From Cellulomonas sp. (GTDB lineage: Bacteria; Actinomycetota; Actinomycetes; Actinomycetales; Cellulomonadaceae), in NCBI GenBank assembly GCA_031178805.1, contig JAPSIJ010000027.1, forward strand, positions 1 through 14,197: a DNA stretch of 14,197 nucleotides, given 5' to 3'. The notes under the pieces were generated by a model, which made no database searches, was not told the DNA's origin, and saw only the letters and a program-made list of their open reading frames with translations. How positions within the stretch are numbered: the stretch's first letter is position 1; each line of letters starts with the position of its first letter. Positions 6,690 to 12,747 of this stretch are shown one piece after another. Both the position numbers and the translations under genes were made by a program.

Positions 6690-8491
6690 CCCGGGTCCCG
6701 GGCACCGCCGCGCCGGCGCCGCACGCCGCGCGGGTGCTGGTCGCGGAGCTCGCGGCGCACGGCGTCCGCGACGTCGTGCTCGCCCCGGGCTCGCGGAGCG
6801 CCCCGCTGGCGTACGCCCTGGCGGAGGCGGCCCTGCCGGACGGGGAGCGCCCCGCCGGCGCGCCGGCGCTGCGGCTGCACGTGCGGATCGACGAGCGGTC
6901 GGCGGCGTTCCTGGCGCTCGGGCTGGCGCGGGCGGCCGCGGTCGACGGCCCGCCGCGCCCGGTCGCCGTGGTGACCACGTCGGGCACGGCGGTCGCCAAC
7001 CTGCACCCGGCGGTGCTGGAGGCGCACCACGCGGGCGTGCCGCTGGTGCTGCTCACCGCCGACCGCCCGCACGAGCTGCGCGGCACCGGCGCGAACCAGA
7101 CCACCGTGCAGGCCGGGATCTTCGGGCCCGCGGTGCGGCTGGACGCGGACGTGCCGGCGCCGACGGGCCGCCCCGGGGAGGACCGGGACCTGCGGCACCT
7201 GGTGTCCCGCGCGCTCACCGCCGCGCTGGGCACCCGCACGGGCGACCCCGGCCCGGTGCACCTGGACCTCGCCTACCGGGAGCCGCTGACCCCCGGCACG
7301 GAGCCGTGGCCACCGACGGAGCCGACGCCCGGCCGGGTCCGCGTCGTCCCGCGCACCACGGCCGACCCCGCCGAGGGCAGCACCGCACCCGACCCCGCCG
7401 TGCCCGACCGCGCCGCCCTCCCGGGCCCGGTGGTCGTCGTGGCCGGCGACGGCGCCGGCCCGGACGCGCGCCGGCTCGCGGAGGCGGCGGGCTGGCCGCT
7501 GCTGGCCGAGCCGTCGTCGGGCGCGCGCGGCGGGCCGACCGCGGTGGCGGCCTACCGGCTGCTGCTCGGCGAGCCCGCGCTGGGCGGCCGGGTGCGCTCC
7601 GTGGTGCTGCTCGGCCGACCGACGCTGTCCCGGCCGGTGGGCGTGCTGCTCGGCCGCGACGACGTGGACCTCACCGTGGTGGCGCGCGCAGGGTCGGGCT
7701 GGCCGGACGCCGGTCGCGCCGCGGACCGGGTGCTGCCCGCGCTCCCCGCGAGCTGGCTCGCGGCGGCGGAGCCGGCGGACGACGGGTGGCTGCGGGCCTG
7801 GCAGCAGGCCGACGCGGCCGCCGGCGCGGCGGTCGACGCCCTGCTGGACGACGACCCCGCCGCACCGCCGACCCGGGCCACCCCGCCCCTGACCGGGCCG
7901 CGCGCCGTGCGGTCCGTCGCGGCGGCGACGCACCCCGGCGACGTGCTGGTGATCGGCTCGTCGAACCCGGTGCGGGACCTCGACCTGGTCGCCCGGTGGC
8001 CGGAGCCGCCGGTGGTGCTCGCGAACCGGGGGCTGGCCGGGATCGACGGGATGCTGTCCACCGCGGCGGGCGTGTCCCTCGGGCTGCCGCGGCGCCGGGT
8101 GCGCGTGGTCGTGGGCGACCTGACCTTCCTGCACGACGTCGGCGGGCTGCTGCGGCCGAGCACCGAGCCGGAGGTGGACCTCCAGGTCGTCGTGCTGAAC
8201 GACGCGGGCGGCTCGATCTTCGCCACGCTGGAGCACGGGGCACCGGAGCGCGCGCGCACGTTCGAGCGGGTGTTCGGCACGCCGCACGCCGTGGACGTCG
8301 CGGCGCTGTGCGCGGGCTACGGGGTGCGGCACGTCCGGGTGTCGGACCCCGTCGCGCTGGACGCGGCGCTCGCGGCGCCCGGCCGCGGGACGTCGGTGGT
8401 GGAGGTCCGCGTGGACCGCGCCGACCGGCGTGGCCTGGGGGAGCGCCTGGTGGCGGCCGTGCGGGCGGCGGTGGCGGACCTGCCCGCCTGA
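6686..8491 (+). CDS. menD: SEPHCHC synthase (2-succinyl-5-enolpyruvyl-6-hydroxy-3-cyclohexene-1-carboxylate synthase)
   Basis: MenD uses thiamine diphosphate and 2-oxoglutarate to add a succinyl semialdehyde unit to isochorismate. The protein has 601 residues, slightly longer than common MenDs (about 550-580); the extra length lies in linkers near 205-245 and 390-400. Visible features are LAPGSRSAPL (33-41), the ThDP-activating glutamate E70 in RIDERSAAFLALG, TTSGTAVANLHPAV (97-110), and ADRPHELRGTGANQTT (125-140). The C-terminal ThDP/Mg2+ motif starts with GDLTFLHD (G477, D478) and ends with NDAGGSIF (N505). The GTG at 6686 overlaps the menC stop (GTGA) and begins the family-typical reading frame. 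The frame is open upstream, but only as antisense or shadow of menC. The downstream gap to the HtrA-type gene is 150 bases and that gene has its own strong ribosome binding site. Confidence 0.95.
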   Translation: MTRVPGTAAPAPHAARVLVAELAAHGVRDVVLAPGSRSAPLAYALAEAALPDGERPAGAPALRLHVRIDERSAAFLALGLARAAAVDGPPRPVAVVTTSGTAVANLHPAVLEAHHAGVPLVLLTADRPHELRGTGANQTTVQAGIFGPAVRLDADVPAPTGRPGEDRDLRHLVSRALTAALGTRTGDPGPVHLDLAYREPLTPGTEPWPPTEPTPGRVRVVPRTTADPAEGSTAPDPAVPDRAALPGPVVVVAGDGAGPDARRLAEAAGWPLLAEPSSGARGGPTAVAAYRLLLGEPALGGRVRSVVLLGRPTLSRPVGVLLGRDDVDLTVVARAGSGWPDAGRAADRVLPALPASWLAAAEPADDGWLRAWQQADAAAGAAVDALLDDDPAAPPTRATPPLTGPRAVRSVAAATHPGDVLVIGSSNPVRDLDLVARWPEPPVVLANRGLAGIDGMLSTAAGVSLGLPRRRVRVVVGDLTFLHDVGGLLRPSTEPEVDLQVVVLNDAGGSIFATLEHGAPERARTFERVFGTPHAVDVAALCAGYGVRHVRVSDPVALDAALAAPGRGTSVVEVRVDRADRRGLGERLVAAVRAAVADLPA

Positions 8492-8560
8492 CCCGTCGTC
8501 GTGCGCGTCGCGCGCAGGCGTGCGACCGTCGAGGGGTCCGTCCGTGGGGTCCATCGCGGA

Positions 8561-8604
8561 TTCGCAGCGGACTCCCAGGGAAGGCCAAGCGAGGTTCCAG
8601 GCCC
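8561..8604 (+). promoter_or_regulatory. 11-bp phased repeats upstream of the HtrA-type gene (putative response-regulator site)
   Basis: Four consecutive 11-base units can be aligned: TTCGCAGCGGA (8561), CTCCCAGGGAA (8572), GGCCAAGCGAG (8583) and GTTCCAGGCCC (8594). All four share AG at the same position and three share CAG. The two best units (TCCCAGG and TTCCAGG) are exactly 22 bases apart, two helical turns. Such direct repeats on one face of the helix are typical of OmpR-family response-regulator sites. Regulation of htrA-like genes by an MprA-type regulator is known in mycobacteria; here it is inference. Confidence 0.4.
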
Positions 8605-8626
8605 CGGGTGTCTGATCATCTCCGAG

Positions 8627-8634
8627 AAGGAGGT
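8627..8634 (+). promoter_or_regulatory. Full-consensus ribosome binding site (AAGGAGGT) for the HtrA-type gene
   Basis: AAGGAGGT is complementary to the 16S rRNA 3' end over its full length and lies 7 bases before the ATG at 8642. It fixes the start codon there. It is the strongest Shine-Dalgarno sequence in the window and contrasts with the leaderless men genes. Confidence 0.85.
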
Positions 8635-8641
8635 ACACCCC

Positions 8642-10357
8642 ATGAGCAGCACCCCCGAGGGACCGCAGGACCCCGGCGCGCAGGAGCGCGCGGACGCCGC
8701 CCAGGCCGCCGCCGCGCGGACCGCCGCCGAGCACGGCGGTGCGCAGGACCGCCCGCAGGACGCGCCGACCCAGCGCATCGCCGCCGACCCGACGCAGCAG
8801 ATGCCGCAGACCCCGGCCGCGCCGCAGCCGCCCACCGCGGCGCAGCCCGCCGCGCCGCAGCAGCACCAGCCCGCCCAGCAGCACCAGCCCGCCCCGCAGC
8901 CGCGCTACGGCCAGTACGCCCCGCAGCACCCGCAGCAGGGCCAGCACCCGCAGGGCCGGCAGCACGGCGACCCGCTCGGCGCCTTCCGCGCCCCCGCGGC
9001 GCCCGGCGCGCAGCCGCGCGACGGCCACGGCCCCACCGGCGGCCCGGAGTACCCGGCGGCGTTCGGCGCCCCGAACCAGCCCGGCCAGCCCGGCCAGCCG
9101 GGCTACCCGGGCGGCGGCACGACGACCCGCACCCGCTCGGACCGCAGCCGGCTGTGGCTGCCGGTCGCGGGCGTCGGCGTGGGCGCCGCGCTGCTGGCCA
9201 GCCTGGGCACCGCGGCGCTGACCGGCGCGTTCGACGACGACGCCGCCACGTCCCGCTCGGCGGACATCAGCTCGATCGGGCAGTCCGGCAACGACACGGC
9301 GCCGGTGTCCGGCTCCACCACGGAGAACCCGGACTGGCAGGCCGTCGCGTCGTCCGTCCAGGCGTCGGTGGTCGCGATCCAGGTGACCACCGCGCAGGGC
9401 GGGGCCGAGGGCTCCGGCGTGATCGTGGACGACGCCGGCCACATCGTCACCAACAACCACGTGGTGGCGGGCGCCCAGGACGACCAGGTCCAGGTGACGC
9501 TGACCGACGGCCGCATCCTCACCGCGGACGTGGTGGGCACGGACCCGACGACCGACCTGGCCGTGATCCAGGTGCAGGACGCGCCGGACGACCTGCAGGC
9601 GGCCACGCTCGGCGACTCGGGCGACGTCACGGTCGGCGACCCGGTGATGGCCGTGGGCAACCCGCTGGGGCTGGCGAACACCGTCACCACCGGCATCGTC
9701 TCGGCCCTGGACCGCCCGGTCTCCACCACGGAGAGCGGCAGCCAGGAGGCCGTCGTCACGAACGCCATCCAGATCGACGCCGCGGTCAACCCGGGCAACT
9801 CCGGCGGGCCGCTGTTCGACGCGCAGGGCCGGGTCATCGGCATCACGTCGTCCATCGCGACGACGTCCAGCCAGTCGGGCTCGATCGGCCTGGGCTTCGC
9901 CATCCCGGTGAACCTGGCGGACATGATCGCCGGCCAGCTCATCGAGGACGGCACCGCGGAGCACGCGTTCCTCGGCGTCGGCCTGGCGGACAACACCGCG
10001 ACCGCGGACGGCGTCACCCGCGCCGGCGCGCAGGTGCAGAGCGTCACGGACGGTTCCCCGGCGGCGGAGGCGGGCGTGCGGACCGGTGACGTGATCGTGG
10101 CGATCGACGGCCGCGCGGTCGCCGGCGCCGAGTCGCTGACCGGCTACGTCCGGGCGTACCCGTCCGGCCAGGAGGTCACGCTGACCCTGGTCCGGGACGG
10201 CGAGTCGCAGGAGGTCGACGTCACGCTGGCCACCCGCGAGGAGCCGGCGACGAGCTCCGGTCAGGGCAGCACCCCGCAGAACCCCGAGGACATGACCCCG
10301 GAGCAGCTGTGGGAGTGGTTCCAGCAGCAGCAGGGCGAGCAGGGCGGCCAGGGCTGA
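8642..10357 (+). CDS. Membrane-anchored HtrA/DegP-type serine protease with one PDZ domain
   Basis: The protein has 571 residues. Residues 1-165 are a cytoplasmic, low-complexity Gln/Pro/Ala/His-rich segment. A single membrane helix follows at about 171-195 (LWLPVAGVGVGAALLASLGTAAL). The trypsin-like domain covers about 230-430 with a complete catalytic triad: H273 (TNNHVV), D305 (TTDLAV) and S387 (GNSGGP). A PDZ domain lies at about 440-530 (AFLGVGL, GSPAAEAGVRTGDVIVAIDG). The protease domain should face outward, where it would cut misfolded envelope proteins, as for mycobacterial PepD/HtrA relatives. The tail ends in an acidic/Trp segment (DMTPEQLWEWFQQQQGEQ) followed by Gly/Gln. The ATG at 8642 is preferred over the frame opening at 8501 because of the perfect AAGGAGGT 7 bases upstream. 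It interrupts the men genes and probably has its own promoter. A strong terminator region follows. Confidence 0.93.
   Translation: MSSTPEGPQDPGAQERADAAQAAAARTAAEHGGAQDRPQDAPTQRIAADPTQQMPQTPAAPQPPTAAQPAAPQQHQPAQQHQPAPQPRYGQYAPQHPQQGQHPQGRQHGDPLGAFRAPAAPGAQPRDGHGPTGGPEYPAAFGAPNQPGQPGQPGYPGGGTTTRTRSDRSRLWLPVAGVGVGAALLASLGTAALTGAFDDDAATSRSADISSIGQSGNDTAPVSGSTTENPDWQAVASSVQASVVAIQVTTAQGGAEGSGVIVDDAGHIVTNNHVVAGAQDDQVQVTLTDGRILTADVVGTDPTTDLAVIQVQDAPDDLQAATLGDSGDVTVGDPVMAVGNPLGLANTVTTGIVSALDRPVSTTESGSQEAVVTNAIQIDAAVNPGNSGGPLFDAQGRVIGITSSIATTSSQSGSIGLGFAIPVNLADMIAGQLIEDGTAEHAFLGVGLADNTATADGVTRAGAQVQSVTDGSPAAEAGVRTGDVIVAIDGRAVAGAESLTGYVRAYPSGQEVTLTLVRDGESQEVDVTLATREEPATSSGQGSTPQNPEDMTPEQLWEWFQQQQGEQGGQG
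8858..8893 (+). repeat. Perfect 18-bp tandem duplication (QQHQPA x2) in the protease N-terminus
   Basis: CAGCAGCACCAGCCCGCC occurs twice in a row and encodes residues 73-78 and 79-84 as QQHQPA. It lies in the low-complexity cytoplasmic segment before the membrane helix. Copy number could vary between strains without affecting the protease domain. Confidence 0.85.
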
Positions 10358-10392
10358 CACCCCCCGGCGCTCTCGCCTGAGCCCTCCAGACC

Positions 10393-10425
10393 GCCCGGGC
10401 GGGTCCCCCCCTGTCCCGCCCGGGC
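10393..10425. terminator. First hairpin between the protease gene and menF
   Basis: The arms GCCCGGGCGGG (10393-10403) and CCCGCCCGGGC (10415-10425) are exact reverse complements, 11 bp with an 11-base C-rich loop. It begins 36 bases after the protease stop codon. There is no U-tract, so function is inferred from position and stem strength. Confidence 0.5.
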
Positions 10426-10430
10426 CCACC

Positions 10431-10476
10431 GACGGCCCCCGTCGCGCGCACGTCCCCGCGCGCGACGGGGGCCGTC
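10431..10476. terminator. Strong bidirectional hairpin between convergent protease gene and menF
   Basis: A perfect 19-bp inverted repeat has arms at 10431-10449 (GACGGCCCCCGTCGCGCGC) and 10458-10476, with an 8-base loop. It lies 20 bases past the menF stop on the reverse strand and 74 bases past the protease stop on the forward strand, so it can serve both transcripts. It is the longest perfect stem I found in the window. Confidence 0.75.
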
Positions 10477-10495
10477 GCACGTCGGGACCCGCCCG

Positions 10496-11839
10496 TCAGT
10501 CCGAGGCGAGCGCCGTCCGCATCGGGACGAGCTTGGCCCGGGACTCCGCGAGCTCGGCGGCGGGGTCGGAGGCGGCGACGATGCCGCAGCCGGCGAACAG
10601 CCGCAGCCGGTGCGGGTCGTCCGGGTCGAGCTCGGCGGACCGCAGCCCGATGCCCCACTCGCCGTCGCCGTCGGCGCCGACCCAGCCGACCGGGCCGGCG
10701 TACCGGGCGCGGTCCATGCCCTCGACCGCGCGGATCAGGTCGCGGGCGGCCTCGGTGGGGGTGCCGCAGACGGCGGCGGTGGGGTGCAGCGCGGCCGCCA
10801 GCGTCAGCGACGTCGGGTGGCCGGCCGTGCCGCCGGCCTCGCCGGGCAGCGGCTCCCCGACGCCGGCGAGCACGCCGGTGACGTCGGAGGCGAGGTGCAG
10901 CACGTTGGGCAGGTGCAGCACGAACGGCGCGTCGGGGACGTTGGTGGAGGAGCAGAACGGCGCGAGCGCCCGCGCGACGGACGCCACGGCGTACTCGTGC
11001 TCCTCGAGGTCCTTGGAGGAGTGCGCGAGGATCGCGGCGCGCGCGAGGTCCGCGTCGTCGTCGCCGGTGCGCCGGATGGTGCCGGCGAGCACCCGCGAGG
11101 TGACCAGGCCCTTCTCGGACCGGACGAGCAGCTCCGGGGTGGCGCCGATCAGGCCGTCGACGGAGAACGTCCAGCAGGTCGGGTACCGCTCGGCGAGCCG
11201 GCCGAGGGCGTGCCGGACGTCGAGCGGCTCGGCGGTGCGGGCGACGACGTCCCGGGCGAGCACGACCTTCTCCACCTCGCCGGCGCGGATGGCGGCGACG
11301 CCGCGGGCGACGACCGCGGGCCAGTCCGCGGCGGGCACGGCGCCGGGGCCGTAGGTGACCTCGCCGGGCGCGCGCACAGGCGTGAGGGCCGCGACGTGCG
11401 CGGCGAGCGGGCCCTCGTCCGGCAGGTCCCGGAGGTCGGCGGCGGTGCCGAGCACGGTCAGCCAGGACCGGCCCTCGCGGCGGCCGACCACGACGCGGGG
11501 CACGACCAGCACGCCGCCCGCGGGGGAGTCGTCGTCGAACGCGAACGACCCGAAGGCGACCGGGCCGGTGCCGGGCAGCCGGACCTCGTCCCGGACGACG
11601 GCGTGCGCGACGACCCGCTGCCAGGCGCGCTCGGCGTCGGCGAACCGCTCGGCGCCGGCGACCTCGACCCGCAGGGCCTCGCCCCAGCCGACCAGCCCGT
11701 CGCCGCGCCGCACCCAGGTGAGCGGGGCGTCCTCGGGCAGCAGGGACAGCAGGTCGTCGGGGGCGTCGAGGGCGACGGTCCGCACGACGAGGGGCTCGGC
11801 GGGCGGGGCGGACGGCAGGTCGCCGAGGGGGCTGGTCAT
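10496..11839 (-). CDS. menF: Isochorismate synthase
   Basis: The enzyme converts chorismate to isochorismate, the entry step to menaquinone. The protein has 447 residues and belongs to the chorismate-utilising family. Visible motifs are GEVEKVVLAR with the catalytic-base lysine K191, IGATPELLVR with the catalytic acid E236, SRVLAGTIRR at about 248-257, SSKDLEEHEYAV at 274-285 (metal-binding Glu region), LHPTAAVCGTP at 351-361, and LFAGCGIVAASDPAAELAES near 414-433. The same fold serves siderophore (EntC) and salicylate synthases. MenF is preferred because the other men genes surround it and no siderophore genes are visible. The ATG at 11839 is 8 bases after a TACCCT -10 box and lacks a Shine-Dalgarno sequence. 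It is divergent from menG (62-base gap). Confidence 0.92.
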   Translation of the reverse strand: MTSPLGDLPSAPPAEPLVVRTVALDAPDDLLSLLPEDAPLTWVRRGDGLVGWGEALRVEVAGAERFADAERAWQRVVAHAVVRDEVRLPGTGPVAFGSFAFDDDSPAGGVLVVPRVVVGRREGRSWLTVLGTAADLRDLPDEGPLAAHVAALTPVRAPGEVTYGPGAVPAADWPAVVARGVAAIRAGEVEKVVLARDVVARTAEPLDVRHALGRLAERYPTCWTFSVDGLIGATPELLVRSEKGLVTSRVLAGTIRRTGDDDADLARAAILAHSSKDLEEHEYAVASVARALAPFCSSTNVPDAPFVLHLPNVLHLASDVTGVLAGVGEPLPGEAGGTAGHPTSLTLAAALHPTAAVCGTPTEAARDLIRAVEGMDRARYAGPVGWVGADGDGEWGIGLRSAELDPDDPHRLRLFAGCGIVAASDPAAELAESRAKLVPMRTALASD

Positions 11840-11847
11840 CGCCGTCC

Positions 11848-11853
11848 AGGGTA
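11848..11853 (-). promoter_or_regulatory. Leaderless -10 box (TACCCT) for menF
   Basis: Reverse-strand TACCCT, 8 bases, then ATG at 11839. The spacing is one or two bases longer than at the other starts, so the mRNA may carry a leader of one or two bases. The hexamer is identical to that of menE. Confidence 0.5.
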
Positions 11854-11889
11854 CGGCGGCGCCGGGCGCCCCGCGGCGCGCGGACCTGA

Positions 11890-11895
11890 CACGAT
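11890..11895 (+). promoter_or_regulatory. Putative leaderless -10 box (CACGAT) for menG
   Basis: CACGAT ends 6 bases before the ATG at 11902. It keeps the important A at position 2 and T at position 6 of the -10 consensus but has C instead of T at position 1, so it is weaker than the others. The six bases between are GGGGGC, with no proper ribosome binding site spacing. Confidence 0.4.
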
Positions 11896-11901
11896 GGGGG
11901 C

Positions 11902-12603
11902 ATGCCTCGCGCCACCCTGGAGAAGGACCCGCACGACGTCGCCGTGATGTTCGACGGCGTCGCCCGCCGCTACGACCTGACCAACGACGTGCTGTCGCTG
12001 GGTCAGGACCGGATGTGGCGCCGGGCCACGCTGAAGGCGCTCGACGCGCTGCCGGGGGAGACGGTGCTCGACCTCGCTGCGGGCACGGGGACGTCCAGCG
12101 AGCCGCTGGCGGACGCCGGCGTGAAGGTCGTGCCCTGCGACCTGTCCACCGGGATGCTCACGGTCGGCAAGCGCCGCCGCCCGGACCTGCCGTTCACGGC
12201 GGGCGACGCGACGGCGCTGCCGTTCGCGGACGCCTCGTTCGACGCGGTGACGATCTCGTTCGGGCTGCGCAACGTGGTGGACACCGCGGGCGCGCTGCGC
12301 GAGATGCGCCGGGTGACGCGGCCGGGCGGCCGGCTGGTGGTGTGCGAGTTCTCCACGCCGACCTGGTCGCCGTTCCGCACGGTGTACTCCGGCTACCTGA
12401 TGCGGGCGCTGCCGGCGGTGGCCCGCGTGGTCGCCAAGGAGTCCGACGCGTACACGTACCTGGCGGAGTCGATCCGGGACTGGCCGGACCAGGAGGGCCT
12501 CGCGGCGCGGCTGCAGGAGGCCGGCTGGCGCTCGGTCGCCTACCGGAACCTGTCCGGCGGCATCGTCGCCCTGCACCGGGCGACAAATCCTGGGACCAAT
12601 TGA
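11902..12603 (+). CDS. menG: Demethylmenaquinone methyltransferase
   Basis: MenG (UbiE family) methylates demethylmenaquinone with S-adenosylmethionine, giving menaquinone. The protein has 233 residues, normal for the family. The first UbiE signature is YDLTNDVLSLGQDRMWRR (24-41), the SAM motif I is VLDLAAGTGT (55-64), and the second signature surrounds RVTRPGGRLVVCEF (137-150). The YLAESIRDWPDQ segment (186-197) and a C-terminal GGIVALH are also typical. The ATG at 11902 is probably leaderless. The last codons (ATNPGTN) use AT-rich triplets unlike the rest of the gene, because the AT-rich regulatory region upstream of menJ begins inside the menG 3' end. It is divergent from menF. Confidence 0.95.
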   Translation: MPRATLEKDPHDVAVMFDGVARRYDLTNDVLSLGQDRMWRRATLKALDALPGETVLDLAAGTGTSSEPLADAGVKVVPCDLSTGMLTVGKRRRPDLPFTAGDATALPFADASFDAVTISFGLRNVVDTAGALREMRRVTRPGGRLVVCEFSTPTWSPFRTVYSGYLMRALPAVARVVAKESDAYTYLAESIRDWPDQEGLAARLQEAGWRSVAYRNLSGGIVALHRATNPGTN

Positions 12604-12614
12604 CGATCAATCAT

Positions 12615-12628
12615 GGGACGAAAGTCCC
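12615..12628. promoter_or_regulatory. DosR/DevR-like palindrome (GGGACGAAAGTCCC)
   Basis: The reverse strand reads GGGACTTTCGTCCC, which fits the GGGACTTTNGTCCC core I recall for the mycobacterial hypoxia regulator DosR/DevR. A further GGGAC half-site lies 23 bases upstream at 12592-12596. The centre is about 89 bases upstream of the predicted menJ transcription start. The same bases could form a 5-bp RNA hairpin with a GAAA loop, but no U-tract follows, so a terminator role is less likely. Confidence 0.5.
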
Positions 12629-12674
12629 GGTAATGCCCCTGGGCTGCACGGACGCGGAGTGAGGTATGCCTTCG

Positions 12675-12704
12675 CAGACATCGCCGCGGAGATGTCACTA
12701 GACT
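12675..12704 (+). promoter_or_regulatory. Promoter for menJ (CAGACA, 18 bp, TAGACT)
   Basis: The -10 box TAGACT is at 12699-12704. A -35-like CAGACA (four of six matches to TTGACA) lies 18 bases upstream at 12675-12680. Transcription should start near 12711 and give a leader of about 37 bases. The surrounding 145 bases are clearly more AT-rich than the rest of the window. Confidence 0.6.
12677..12696. promoter_or_regulatory. Inverted repeat GACATC-N8-GATGTC inside the menJ promoter
   Basis: The arms at 12677-12682 and 12691-12696 are exact reverse complements, 14 bases centre to centre. The repeat covers the spacer between the -35 and -10 boxes, the classic place for a repressor, or for a MerR-type activator that distorts the spacer. 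No regulator can be named from the sequence. Confidence 0.35.
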
Positions 12705-12718
12705 CACGTCGACACTGG

Positions 12719-12734
12719 TGTGAAGGCATTCACA
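12719..12734. promoter_or_regulatory. CRP/GlxR-consensus palindrome (TGTGAAGGCATTCACA)
   Basis: This is an exact match to TGTGA-N6-TCACA, the consensus of the cAMP receptor protein, shared by E. coli CRP, mycobacterial Crp (Rv3676) and corynebacterial GlxR. Its centre lies about 16 bases downstream of the predicted menJ transcription start, which favours repression, unless another upstream promoter is used. The N6 bases are AGGCAT. The right half continues toward the ribosome binding site. Confidence 0.6.
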
Positions 12735-12747
12735 AATGAGGTGAATC

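Noticed and set aside
8501..8641. N-terminal extension of the protease frame
   Set aside because: It has no ribosome binding site, while AAGGAGGT sits 7 bases before the ATG at 8642. The region also contains the phased repeats.
7306..10089. A forward open frame of about 930 codons across menD and the protease gene
   Set aside because: It is out of frame with both real genes and crosses the intergenic region. The product is low-complexity Arg/Gly/Pro.
5846..10480. A reverse-strand open frame of more than 1500 codons
   Set aside because: It runs antisense to menC, menD and the protease, all with full catalytic motifs. Its translation is Arg/Gly/Ala/His-rich low-complexity sequence with no domain. 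Long shadow frames are expected at this GC content.
12615..12628. Reading the GGGAC-GAAA-GTCCC stem as an intrinsic terminator of menG
   Set aside because: The stem is only 5 bp and no U-tract follows. The match to a known operator core and the AT-rich setting make a protein-binding site more likely, though both are possible.
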